Below are positions 54,288-62,355 of a DNA stretch of 64,000 nt, piece after piece. The notes beneath the pieces are model-generated. The model was not told the DNA's origin and made no database searches. It was given only the letters and a program-made list of their open reading frames with translations. The translations under genes were made by a program, and so were the position numbers. The stretch is from Gaetbulibacter saemankumensis DSM 17032 (lineage in GTDB: Bacteria > Bacteroidota > Bacteroidia > Flavobacteriales > Flavobacteriaceae). The number at the start of each line of letters is the position of its first letter. Position 1 is the first letter of the stretch. Where the stretch lies: assembly GCF_000425645.1 (NCBI RefSeq), contig NZ_KE384430.1, positions 1,419,540 to 1,483,539 of the forward strand. The letters are read 5' to 3'.

Positions 54288-54371
54288 TCAGCACAATGTA
54301 TAGCAAGTCCTTCTTCTCCTTTTAGAAGTATAGGTGTTTTGCATTTTACAAATAGTGATATTACGACGCAT
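54288..54371 (-). CDS. Possible 27-aa leader peptide
   Basis: A 28-codon frame starting ATG-CGT-CGT (MRRNITICKMQNTY at the N-terminus, ending TCYTLC) with an AAGGAAG ribosome-binding-like site right before it, unusual for a Bacteroidota gene. It is very basic (a run of four Arg) and contains three Cys codons, two near the end. It lies directly upstream of the terminator at 54234-54261 and the MFS/ypdA genes. It could be a regulatory leader, a tiny cationic protein, or chance. No homologue is known to me. Confidence 0.35.
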   Translation of the reverse strand: MRRNITICKMQNTYTSKRRRRTCYTLC

Positions 54372-54439
54372 TTCTTCCTTTATTTGTTACAAACTTATAT
54401 AAAAATATTGTAAGTTGCTCCTTTCAAAATAAAATATTT

Positions 54440-55048
54440 ATGAAAAAGGTCTTTTTAATTGTCACATTATTAGTGGTTTGTTGTGTTTCTTGTGATAATG
54501 GTAAGCAGTACCTAAAAGGGCAAACGGCGTTCCAAAAAGAGTTAAATGCCGAATTTAAAGACGCGACTAAGTCACCGTTAAAAGAGAAGGACAGAACTGA
54601 GTTTGAAGGTTTAGATTTCTTTACGTTCGATTCCACTTATGTGGTAAAAGCTAAACTACAAAGAACGCCCAATAGCCAATCATTTAAAATGAAAACGACA
54701 ACCGATAGGCTACCTGAGTACGTAAAATATGGCATCTTAACATTCGAATTAAAAGGTGAAACTTTTAACCTAAATATTTATCAGAATTTAGGGTTAATGA
54801 AAAAGGAAGGTTATGAAGATTATTTGTTTTTACCTTTTTTAGACGAAACTAACGGTTTAGAAAGTTATGGAGGTGGGCGTTATATTGATGCGAGAATTCC
54901 TGATGGTCATATTTTAATCATAGATTTTAACAAGGCGTATAATCCTTATTGTGCTTATAATGATAAATATTCTTGTCCCATAGTGCCGCGAGAAAATTAT
55001 TTAAAAACCCGAATTGAAGCTGGGGTTAAAAAGTTCAAAGATCACTAA
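54440..55048 (+). CDS. DUF1684 family lipoprotein
   Basis: A 202-residue protein with a signal peptide and lipobox (CCVSC, Cys about 19). The mature part has the DUF1684 pattern: FEGLDFFTFDSTYVV (about 53-67), YGILTFELKGETFNL, the Asp/Gly-rich LPFLDETNGLESYGGGRYID and the Cys-containing FNKAYNPYCAYNDKYSCP. Function unknown. It converges on the SRPBCC gene with 21 bp between stops. Confidence 0.83.
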   Translation: MKKVFLIVTLLVVCCVSCDNGKQYLKGQTAFQKELNAEFKDATKSPLKEKDRTEFEGLDFFTFDSTYVVKAKLQRTPNSQSFKMKTTTDRLPEYVKYGILTFELKGETFNLNIYQNLGLMKKEGYEDYLFLPFLDETNGLESYGGGRYIDARIPDGHILIIDFNKAYNPYCAYNDKYSCPIVPRENYLKTRIEAGVKKFKDH

Positions 55049-55069
55049 ATCAGCTAGCCTTAGGTAAAA

Positions 55070-56107
55070 TTAATTTGTTGTTTTTACCTCTTTAATGGCT
55101 ATATAAATTTCTGTTCGCCATTTGGCAGGGTTTGGAGTGTCACTTGGTGAAGTATGGTAGGTTTCTATCATTGGACCATTTTCAGAAAACGTAATGTCAT
55201 TTTCCGAAATATATTCAAACGTTGTATCCCAAGCTTCTTTCAAATTAATATAGTCGCCAGTTAAAGTTGTTTTTACCGCCTTAAAAGAGTCTAATTTGCC
55301 TGTAAGAATATTATCGGCTGTAGTAATTACTTTTTCGGTGGTTGGAACACAACATGAGAAAATAACAGCATTATTTTCTTTATCCCATTTTTCATAATTT
55401 ACAAATGGCTTACCCGAAAAATGAATATTATGAGTGTTCGCATAATTTATAATTTCAGGAAATTTGTTATGAATATTTTTAGATAGATCACTTATTTTAC
55501 AAGATGTGGTATTATAGATATAGAAGCCGCCACTATGATATGTGGGGCCGTCGATAGTAATATCGTAAACTTTCATACTAGCCAAAACAATACTATCTAA
55601 TTTTTCTAGGCTTCGTTCGTAGTGAGGGCCAATTTGTTTATCTATACCTCCGGAAAATAAAGTATATGCTTTAAATCCGAAAGGTAATTTTTCACCTTTT
55701 ATAGTCCAGATTACCTTGGTGGTATTGTCGGAACTGGACTTAAAATTCCATGTGACTTCTGAAGGTGGAAAATCTTCAAATTGCATTTCTTGAATTATAG
55801 AAGATGTTGGAGTTGCTTTCAAAGTTTTCATCGTACCCGCTCCATTTTTGTCTTGCCAAGAATAGGAGCCACCTACATTACTAGTTTGCTCGGAGAATTT
55901 TATAATTATATTAGGGTCTTCTTCCACCCAGGAAGACCATTTTGGCCAATTTTTGAAGTCGATAACATTGTCATAGACAACAGATGCAGGAGCATTTAAT
56001 TTACGACTTCGAGTAACTTCAAATTCATTTGGTTGTACAGCTATATATACAGAAATGCCAATAATAGCGGTAAGCAGTAATAGCAAAAAGAATTTTAAAA
56101 TTTTCAT
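55070..56107 (-). CDS. Membrane-anchored SRPBCC protein with GyrI-like domain
   Basis: A 345-residue protein: one N-terminal membrane helix (about 5-25), an SRPBCC/polyketide-cyclase-like domain (about 35-175; LNAPASVVYDNVIDFKNWPK) and a C-terminal domain resembling GyrI/effector-binding folds (about 185-345). The start at 56107 puts the helix at the N-terminus. Combining a START-like cavity with a GyrI-like domain suggests binding of a small hydrophobic ligand. It is presumably anchored facing the periplasm. No regulator partner is seen next to it. Confidence 0.78.
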   Translation of the reverse strand: MKILKFFLLLLLTAIIGISVYIAVQPNEFEVTRSRKLNAPASVVYDNVIDFKNWPKWSSWVEEDPNIIIKFSEQTSNVGGSYSWQDKNGAGTMKTLKATPTSSIIQEMQFEDFPPSEVTWNFKSSSDNTTKVIWTIKGEKLPFGFKAYTLFSGGIDKQIGPHYERSLEKLDSIVLASMKVYDITIDGPTYHSGGFYIYNTTSCKISDLSKNIHNKFPEIINYANTHNIHFSGKPFVNYEKWDKENNAVIFSCCVPTTEKVITTADNILTGKLDSFKAVKTTLTGDYINLKEAWDTTFEYISENDITFSENGPMIETYHTSPSDTPNPAKWRTEIYIAIKEVKTTN

Positions 56108-56236
56108 AATATAGGGAGTGGTTATAACAAATATAATCAAATAAAAACGATTTTGTCATTAGGAAATCTTCCCCAGTAAATTGAAAATCTAATTACTGAA
56201 AATAAATAGAATACTATAGATTAGTTGATGTGCTAT

Positions 56237-56323
56237 TTATGGTTCAGTATTTTTGTTTACACTAAATATTAATAGTAAGGCATTAATAAAAATAAGAGCA
56301 CCGATAATTAATAGAATATTCAT
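56237..56323 (-). CDS. Putative 28-aa membrane peptide
   Basis: The frame reads MNILLIIGALIFINALLLIF and then a short polar tail (SVNKNTEP). It is one membrane-spanning helix with a charged end, located in the 316-bp gap between the SRPBCC gene and the small membrane protein gene. There is no good Shine-Dalgarno, which is normal here. Too short to be sure. Confidence 0.4.
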   Translation of the reverse strand: MNILLIIGALIFINALLLIFSVNKNTEP

Positions 56324-56423
56324 TGGTTAGTCTTTTTAGTTAGTTGATTATAAGATGCGGTACTTATAAAATGGTTGCGTCTTAAAACGTTAAAAAACAA
56401 ATAAATATTATTCTAACCTAATT

Positions 56424-56609
56424 TTATTTAAATATAAATTTAATGGCCACTATAAATAAAATAAAACTAATAAAGGCTATAAGCATCCAAATGCTCCCTG
56501 AATAAAACTTTTTATGTAGTTTTAAATCTTTGCGGTACGTGTAGGCAATAATAAGTGAAAAGGCGATAAAAAATAAAACACCGAAAATGATTTGACCTTT
56601 ACTGAACAT
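56424..56609 (-). CDS. Small two-helix membrane protein, 61 aa
   Basis: Read from the ATG at 56609 (MFSKGQIIFGVLFFIAFSLI); a longer frame would start upstream of the promoter box at 56625-56632. Two membrane helices (about 5-24 and 38-58) are joined by a basic loop (RKDLKLHKKFY). Such proteins are common in flavobacteria with no known role. Divergent from the MazG-like gene. Confidence 0.65.
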   Translation of the reverse strand: MFSKGQIIFGVLFFIAFSLIIAYTYRKDLKLHKKFYSGSIWMLIAFISFILFIVAIKFIFK

Positions 56610-56624
56610 ATAGTTATTTTTATG

Positions 56625-56632
56625 CAAATTTA
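56625..56632 (-). promoter_or_regulatory. -7 promoter box of the small membrane protein
   Basis: On the minus strand TAAATTTG matches TAnnTTTG, 15 bases before the ATG at 56609. Confidence 0.5.
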
Positions 56633-56648
56633 ACGAAAATAATAGCAA

Positions 56649-57035
56649 ATGAAGAAGAATATAGAAGCTGTAAAATTATTTCATGAGGCTTTTAAAATAG
56701 GACATAGAGAATCTCCTCATGCAGATTTAGGTGTTGAAAAAAACACGTTGCGATTTAATTTAATGAAAGAAGAAAATGAAGAGTATTTAGAAGCCGCAAA
56801 TAATAATGATTTAGTGGAGGTTGCTGATGCCTTAGGAGATATGTTGTATATATTGTGTGGTACGATAATCGAGCATGGTATGCAATATAAAATAGAAGAG
56901 GTATTTGAAGAAATTCAACGAAGCAATATGAGTAAGTTAGGAGAAGACGGGCAGCCCATTTATAGAGAAGATGGTAAAGTATTAAAAGGGCCTAATTATT
57001 TTAAACCTGACATTGCAGCGATATTAGATAAATAA
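56649..57035 (+). CDS. MazG-like nucleotide pyrophosphohydrolase
   Basis: A 128-residue all-helical protein of the MazG/dUTPase-like superfamily that hydrolyses nucleoside triphosphates to monophosphates. The metal-binding residues appear as KEENEEYLEA (E-x-x-E, about 39-48) and EVADALGDMLYILCG (E-x-x-D, about 57-71). The short single domain fits housecleaning or modified-nucleotide removal. It is followed by a terminator. Confidence 0.88.
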   Translation: MKKNIEAVKLFHEAFKIGHRESPHADLGVEKNTLRFNLMKEENEEYLEAANNNDLVEVADALGDMLYILCGTIIEHGMQYKIEEVFEEIQRSNMSKLGEDGQPIYREDGKVLKGPNYFKPDIAAILDK

Positions 57036-57066
57036 AAAAAGAGAAGCTTATGGCTTCTCTTTTTTT
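57034..57066. terminator. Terminator between MazG-like and ilvE genes
   Basis: AAAAAGAGAAGC and GCTTCTCTTTTT enclose TTATG with A and T runs, and it serves both convergent genes. Confidence 0.88.
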
Positions 57067-57082
57067 ATGTTAAAATGGGTGA

Positions 57083-58147
57083 TTATAATTTATAGCGCCA
57101 TCCAAACGGATCTTCAGATTTATTAGTTTGAATATCGGTAATGCTCTTCTTAATAAAGTCAGCATAAGTGCTTTCAATTTCTGGTAATTCGTAATCCTTA
57201 TCTTGGAAACCGAATCCTGAAATAGGAGAAACAACAGCTGCAGTACCAGCGCCAAACATTTCTTTTAAACTACCATTTTTCGCGGCTTCAACAACTTCAT
57301 GTACCGAGATTTTTCTAACTTCTACAGGGATACCTTTAGATTTAGCCAGTTCAATAATACTTTTACGGGTTATACCATCTAGAATTCTATCGCTTGTTGG
57401 ACCTGTAATTAAAGTATCATTAATACGAATAAAAATATTCATCGCACCAGCTTCTTCAATATATTCGTGGTTAGTATCATCTGTCCAGATAACTTGCTGA
57501 TAACCTTTATCAATAGCTAATTGTGTAGGGTAAAATTGTCCGGCATAATTACCGCCGGCTTTAGCAAAACCTACGCCTCCATTAGCCGAGCGTGAGTATT
57601 TTTGCTCTATTAATACCTTAATTTTTCCTGAGAAATACGATCCTGATGGAGCAGTTGCTATGATGAATTTGTATTCGTCGGCAGGAGAGGCATGAAAACC
57701 ACTACCTGAAGCAAATACAAACGGACGAATATATAATGAGCTACCGTCTTGTTTAGGAATCCAATCTTTATCAACTTCTAGAAGCGCTTTTAAACCTTCC
57801 ATAAAGTAACTTTCTGGTAATTCAGGAATAGCTAAACGTTTCGAAGAAATATTTAATCGTTTAAAGTTTTCTAACGGACGAAATAACCAAACGTCATCAT
57901 TCGAGTCTTTGTAGGCTTTCATTCCTTCAAATACCGATTGACCGTAATGAAAAATTTTAGCCGAAGGATCTAAAGTAATAGGAGCAAATGGTACAACTTT
58001 TGGTAATTCCCATTTTCCGTCTTTATAATTACATTCTAGCATATGGTCAGAAAACACACTGCCAAACTTTAGGTTTTCAAAATCTACGTCATTTATTTTC
58101 GATGATTCTGACTTTATAATCTCTATATCGTTGATTATTGCACTCAT
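57083..58147 (-). CDS. ilvE: Branched-chain amino acid aminotransferase
   Basis: PLP-dependent transamination of Leu, Ile and Val. The 354-residue form (class IV, the larger eukaryote-like subfamily) starts at the ATG at 58147 (MSAIINDIEIIKSE), since the promoter box at 58168-58175 overlaps any longer start. Motifs: YGQSVFEGMKAY (about 65-76), RPFVFASGSGFHASPA, the lysine-bearing GVGFAKAGGNYAG and GAGTAAVVSPI. It is monocistronic. Confidence 0.95.
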   Translation of the reverse strand: MSAIINDIEIIKSESSKINDVDFENLKFGSVFSDHMLECNYKDGKWELPKVVPFAPITLDPSAKIFHYGQSVFEGMKAYKDSNDDVWLFRPLENFKRLNISSKRLAIPELPESYFMEGLKALLEVDKDWIPKQDGSSLYIRPFVFASGSGFHASPADEYKFIIATAPSGSYFSGKIKVLIEQKYSRSANGGVGFAKAGGNYAGQFYPTQLAIDKGYQQVIWTDDTNHEYIEEAGAMNIFIRINDTLITGPTSDRILDGITRKSIIELAKSKGIPVEVRKISVHEVVEAAKNGSLKEMFGAGTAAVVSPISGFGFQDKDYELPEIESTYADFIKKSITDIQTNKSEDPFGWRYKL

Positions 58148-58167
58148 AAATAATAATTTTTGAGCTA

Positions 58168-58175
58168 CAAATTTA
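58168..58175 (-). promoter_or_regulatory. -7 promoter box of ilvE
   Basis: On the minus strand TAAATTTG matches TAnnTTTG, 20 bases before the ATG at 58147. Confidence 0.6.
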
Positions 58176-58338
58176 AGCAAATTCGTTTTTAAAAAAGAGG
58201 TATATTTACAGGTATTAATTAAAATTATCAATTTTATTTGAAATTATTTAAGATTTAATAAATATTGCGGATTTAAACAGTGGTTTATTGAATTATTGAT
58301 TATTTCTTTATTTTTTAAATAAAATTTATTCAAAATGA

Positions 58339-58346
58339 TATTTTTG
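58339..58346 (+). promoter_or_regulatory. -7 promoter box of mnmD
   Basis: TATTTTTG matches TAnnTTTG and lies 15 bases before the TTG start at 58362. Confidence 0.55.
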
Positions 58347-58361
58347 TAATAAAATAATAAT

Positions 58362-59063
58362 TTGAAACGAGAAGTAATCGTTACAGCTGATGGCTCTTCT
58401 ACTATACATATTCCGGAATGGAATGAACAGTATCATTCTAAACATGGGGCTATACAAGAAGCTTATCATGTTTTTATAAAACACGGGTTGTCGTATATCT
58501 TGGAAATTGATTCTAAAAAAAGGTTAGAAAATAATATTTGTATTTTAGAAATAGGTTTTGGTACTGGTCTAAATGCCTTTATAACTTTATTGGAGTCCGA
58601 AAAGCATAATTTAAATATTAATTATACTGGAGTAGAAGCTTTTCCAGTTGCATTAGAAGAAGTAGCTCAGTTAAATTATGTACAACAGTTAAAGGCAGAA
58701 GTTAAATTGACTGAATTCACTAAACTTCATGAAGTTTCGTGGGAGAAAAATCAGGTCGTTTCTAATACATTCTCAATTATAAAGCAACAGAAGAAATTCG
58801 CAGATATTAGAGATGTCAATATTTATAACCTAATTTATTTTGACGCCTTTGGCGCGAGAGTTCAGCCGGAGTTATGGACAGAAGATATGTTTAAAATCAT
58901 GTATGACGCTTTAAAAAACAACGGAGTTTTAGTTACTTATGCCGCAAAAGGTAGTGTGCGTCGTGCCATGCAAGCAGTTGGTTTTTTAGTTGAAAAACTT
59001 CCTGGACCGCCTGGAAAACGAGAAATGCTTAGGGCTACTAAGGTATTAGAACCTGATTTATAA
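58362..59063 (+). CDS. mnmD: tRNA wobble-uridine methyltransferase MnmD
   Basis: A 233-residue SAM-dependent methylase that finishes the mnm5(s2)U34 modification of tRNA. It is the methylase half of E. coli MnmC, found alone here. Motifs: ILEIGFGTGLNAFITLLESE (about 61-80), NLIYFDAFGARVQPELWT (about 163-180) and the end with LPGPPGKREMLRA. Start TTG at 58362 gives KREVIVTADGSSTIHIP. There is no oxidase half nearby. Confidence 0.9.
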   Translation: MKREVIVTADGSSTIHIPEWNEQYHSKHGAIQEAYHVFIKHGLSYILEIDSKKRLENNICILEIGFGTGLNAFITLLESEKHNLNINYTGVEAFPVALEEVAQLNYVQQLKAEVKLTEFTKLHEVSWEKNQVVSNTFSIIKQQKKFADIRDVNIYNLIYFDAFGARVQPELWTEDMFKIMYDALKNNGVLVTYAAKGSVRRAMQAVGFLVEKLPGPPGKREMLRATKVLEPDL

Positions 59064-59225
59064 AGGTCCCTCTTTAAAAAAGGATACACAGCTTTATTAA
59101 ATATGTTAAACCTAGTATAAATCTGTAGGTAATGGGTGGCTGTTTTAGTATTTTTAGTTAAAATAAGTTAGATTCATAAGGGAAGGTATGGATGATAATT
59201 AGATTCATTAAAAAAAGCAATTTAG

Positions 59226-60131
59226 ATGAAAGTTTTAATTACAGGGGCAACGGGTTTAATTGGGCAAGAGGTTGTTAAGCTTTGTCTAAAAAAAAATATC
59301 GCAGTTAATTATTTAACTACACGAAAGTCTAAAATTAAGCAAAGCAATCTTTACAATGGATTTTATTGGAACCCCAAAACTCAGGAAATTGATGAAACCT
59401 GTTTTAAAGAAGTAGACGCTATTATTCATCTTGCAGGAGCTTCCATTTCTAAAAGATGGACACCAAGTTATAAAGAAGAGATAATATCAAGTAGACGTGA
59501 TACTACGAGATTGTTATGTAATGCTTTAAAAGGAGAGTTGCATTCTATTAATCAAATTATTTCGGCTAGTGCTATTGGTATCTACCCAGACTCCTTAACG
59601 AATTATTATGATGAAAGCTACCATGAAGACATAACCTCATTTTTAGCTGAAGTTGTTCATATCTGGGAAAAAGAAGTTGATGCTTTTAAGTCCCTGGGTA
59701 TTAAGGTTACCAAGATTCGTGTTGGACTGGTACTTTCAAATAATGGCGGGGCTCTTCCGGAATTACTCCGACCAATAAAATATGGATTGGGTTCGGCATT
59801 TGGTAATGGTAAACAGTGGCAATCATGGATTCATATTTACGACTTAGCAAGAATGTTTATTTTTCTCTATAAGAATCAGTTAGAAGGAGTGTTTAATGGG
59901 GTGGCACCCAATCCTGTTTCTAATAAGGAACTTGTAAAAACAGTAGCTAAAATTGTGCATAAACCTTTATGGTTGCCTAATATTCCTAAGTTTTTAATGA
60001 AGATTATTTTAGGTGAAATGCATGTTCTTTTGTTTGAAGGTCAACGTGTGAGTTGCAAAAAAATTGAAGATAAGGGCTTCTTATTTAAATATCATCATTT
60101 ACAACCAGCTCTTAAAAATTTACTTGAGTAA
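59226..60131 (+). CDS. TIGR01777-type NAD-dependent epimerase-like protein (SDR39U1)
   Basis: A 301-residue short-chain dehydrogenase-like protein: Rossmann motif VLITGATGLIGQEVV (3-17), HLAGASISKRWT (about 68-80), SASAIGIYP and a DUF1731-like C-terminal region (about 250-301). The family is widespread; its substrate is unknown and cell-division or sugar roles are only suggested elsewhere. It stands alone, with 162 bp before it (no gene seen). Confidence 0.88.
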   Translation: MKVLITGATGLIGQEVVKLCLKKNIAVNYLTTRKSKIKQSNLYNGFYWNPKTQEIDETCFKEVDAIIHLAGASISKRWTPSYKEEIISSRRDTTRLLCNALKGELHSINQIISASAIGIYPDSLTNYYDESYHEDITSFLAEVVHIWEKEVDAFKSLGIKVTKIRVGLVLSNNGGALPELLRPIKYGLGSAFGNGKQWQSWIHIYDLARMFIFLYKNQLEGVFNGVAPNPVSNKELVKTVAKIVHKPLWLPNIPKFLMKIILGEMHVLLFEGQRVSCKKIEDKGFLFKYHHLQPALKNLLE

Positions 60132-60290
60132 ATACTGCACGTTTTATACATTTTAATACCTTCGGATTATTCAAAAAGCTAAATTAATTCTAGCATAATT
60201 GATTATTTCAGTCAAAAAATTCTATAAAATTTATAATTCTCACTATTTAGATTAAAATAATTAGGTGACATTATGACATTTTAATAATAA

Positions 60291-60307
60291 TGGCAGTACT
60301 TTTGCCA
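60291..60307 (+). promoter_or_regulatory. Unusual promoter of the grpE-dnaJ operon
   Basis: TGGCA and TGCCA are inverted around seven bases, and the centre reads TACTTTTG (60297-60304), a -7 box. Just upstream, TGACATT occurs twice (60266 and 60274, 8-base step). It lies 34 bases before the grpE ATG. Confidence 0.5.
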
Positions 60308-60341
60308 ACTAATTTTAGTATTTGAAAAATAGGATACAGCA

Positions 60342-60896
60342 ATGAGTAAACAAGAAAAAGATATAGAAAAAGAACCACAAGATGCTGTGCAAAATGAAGC
60401 AGTAGAGGTTGAAGAGCAAGTTGTTGAAGAACAGGTAGAAGAGCAAACGGCGGAAGAAAAACTTCAAACAGAACTAAAGCAGGAAAAAGACAAGTTTTTG
60501 CGTTTGTTCGCTGAATTTGAAAATTATAAGCGTCGTACATCAAAGGAACGTGTCGAATTATTTAAAACGGCTAGTCAGGATGTAATGGTGTCATTATTAC
60601 CAGTACTTGATGATTTTGACAGAGCTTATTTAGAAATTTCAAAAACTAAAGAGAAAGAATTACTAAAAGGAGTTGAGTTAATTAGTAATAAACTTAAAAC
60701 GACTCTAAAACAAAAGGGATTAGAGCAGATTGAAGTAGCTTCAGGAGATGTTTTTAATGCAGATATACATGAGGCCATTACTCAAATTCCGGCACCATCA
60801 GACGATTTAAAAGGTAAAATTATCGATGTGGTGGAGAAAGGATATAAACTAGGCGAAAAAGTGATTCGTTTTCCAAAAGTTGTAATTGGGCAATAA
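60342..60896 (+). CDS. grpE: Nucleotide exchange factor GrpE
   Basis: Exchanges ADP for ATP on DnaK. 184 residues: an acidic Glu/Val/Gln-rich N-terminal tail (about 1-50), a long coiled-coil (about 45-85, KQEKDKFLRLFAEFENYKRR) and a beta-rich head with GVELISNKLKTTLKQKGLEQ and NADIHEAITQIP. It is 9 bp before dnaJ, forming a chaperone operon. The inverted and direct repeats upstream suggest stress control. Confidence 0.95.
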   Translation: MSKQEKDIEKEPQDAVQNEAVEVEEQVVEEQVEEQTAEEKLQTELKQEKDKFLRLFAEFENYKRRTSKERVELFKTASQDVMVSLLPVLDDFDRAYLEISKTKEKELLKGVELISNKLKTTLKQKGLEQIEVASGDVFNADIHEAITQIPAPSDDLKGKIIDVVEKGYKLGEKVIRFPKVVIGQ

Positions 60897-60905
60897 AACA
60901 AAACC

Positions 60906-62021
60906 ATGGCGAAGAGAGATTATTACGAAGTATTAGGATTAAGTAAAGGAGCGTCGGCGGCCGAAATTAAAAAGGCATACCGTAAAAAAGCAATAGAGTA
61001 TCACCCTGACAAAAATCCAGATAATAAAGAGGCAGAAACAAAATTTAAAGAGGCTGCTGAAGCTTATGAAGTTTTAAGCAATGCTGATAAAAAAGCACGC
61101 TACGACCAATTTGGTCATCAAGCCTTCGAAAATGGCGGTGGTTTTGGTGGCGGAGGCATGAATATGGATGACATATTCAGTCAGTTTGGTGATATCTTTG
61201 GCGGCGGATTTGGTGGAGGATTCTCCGGTTTTGGCGGAGGCGGAGGTCAACGTCGTGCTAAAGGAAGTAACTTACGCATTCGTGTTAAATTAACTTTAGA
61301 GGAGATAGCCAATGGTGTTGAGAAAAAAATCAAGGTAAAGCGTAAAGTAAAGGCCCCTGGAACTACCTATAAAACATGTGCAACATGTCACGGTACAGGA
61401 CAGGTAACACGCATAGCAAATACTATTTTAGGTAGAATGCAGACTTCTGCGCCTTGTAATGTTTGTGGTGGTGCGGGTGAAACTATTGATAAAAAACCTG
61501 CTGATGCCGACGCTCAAGGATTAAAAATTGCCGAAGATACCGTAACGATCAAAATTCCTGCGGGGGTTGTTGATGGCATGCAATTAAAAGTATCTGGTAA
61601 AGGTAATGAGGCGCCTGGTAATGGAATTTCGGGAGATATTATTGTTGTTATTGAAGAAGAACACAATGATAAACTTCAGAGAGAAGGCGATAACTTGCAT
61701 TACGATTTATATGTTAGTTACCCAGAGGCGGTTTTAGGCGCTTCAAAGGAAATTGAAACGGTAACAGGTAAAGTGCGTATTAAAATTGAGTCGGGTGTAC
61801 AGTCTGGTAAAATTTTACGCTTACGAGGAAAAGGTATTCCAAATATAAACGGTTATGGCCGAGGTGATTTATTAGTACATGTTAATGTCTGGACACCTAA
61901 AACACTGAATAAACAACAACGCGAATTTTTTGAAAACATGTTGGATGATGAGCATTTTTCCCCAAAACCAGAAAGTTCGGATAAATCATTTTTTGAAAAA
62001 GTAAAAGATATGTTTTCATAA
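60906..62021 (+). CDS. dnaJ: Chaperone DnaJ with a reduced zinc-finger domain
   Basis: Hsp40 co-chaperone. J domain (1-70) with HPD at 33-35, a Gly/Phe-rich linker (about 75-120), a substrate-binding domain with only two of the usual four C-x-x-C-x-G-x-G motifs (CATCHGTG and CNVCGGAG, about 158-165 and 189-196), and the C-terminal domain. By spacing these look like motifs 2 and 3, which in E. coli form zinc centre II, while motifs 1 and 4 (centre I) are missing. Second gene of the grpE-dnaJ operon, closed by a terminator. Confidence 0.95.
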   Translation: MAKRDYYEVLGLSKGASAAEIKKAYRKKAIEYHPDKNPDNKEAETKFKEAAEAYEVLSNADKKARYDQFGHQAFENGGGFGGGGMNMDDIFSQFGDIFGGGFGGGFSGFGGGGGQRRAKGSNLRIRVKLTLEEIANGVEKKIKVKRKVKAPGTTYKTCATCHGTGQVTRIANTILGRMQTSAPCNVCGGAGETIDKKPADADAQGLKIAEDTVTIKIPAGVVDGMQLKVSGKGNEAPGNGISGDIIVVIEEEHNDKLQREGDNLHYDLYVSYPEAVLGASKEIETVTGKVRIKIESGVQSGKILRLRGKGIPNINGYGRGDLLVHVNVWTPKTLNKQQREFFENMLDDEHFSPKPESSDKSFFEKVKDMFS

Positions 62022-62066
62022 AATGTAGCTTATTCCTAGTTAATATATTTATGCTACATTTTTTTA
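62021..62066 (+). terminator. Terminator after dnaJ
   Basis: AAATGTAGC and GCTACATTT pair across a 23-base loop and are followed by T. The left arm touches the dnaJ stop. Confidence 0.75.
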
Positions 62067-62108
62067 TAAGTTCTTAAATTTTTTTAACATTTTTTAAGAA
62101 AAAAAAAC

Positions 62109-62210
62109 TATATTTGGTTCATCACTAATCACGTATTAGTGATAATTTTTCTTTTTCATAGCAATTTTTTTCCCATCCTTTATCTTTTTAAAGGGTGGGT
62201 TTTGTTTTTT
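62109..62210 (+). ncRNA. Candidate small RNA between dnaJ and the ABC exporter
   Basis: A -7 box TATATTTG (62109-62116) is followed by a perfect hairpin (ATCACTAAT/ATTAGTGAT, 62121-62143), a T-rich linker and a second hairpin (CCCATCCTTT/AAAGGGTGGG, 62172-62199, one G-U) with a T run to 62210. This has the layout of a short transcript of about 90 bases with its own terminator, in a 334-bp gap with no gene. The remaining part (62211-62355) holds nothing else I can see apart from the promoter region of the ABC genes. Confidence 0.45.
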
Positions 62211-62355
62211 AATTGCTAAGTAATTTAAAATGTGTTTGCTATAACCAAATTAGGTATTTATGCAGGTTGACTTTTTTTAAATTAACCTGAAGTTCTGGGG
62301 GTGATGACTCAACATTTAATATATTTACAGCTACAAGTCAATTCAGAAAATACAA

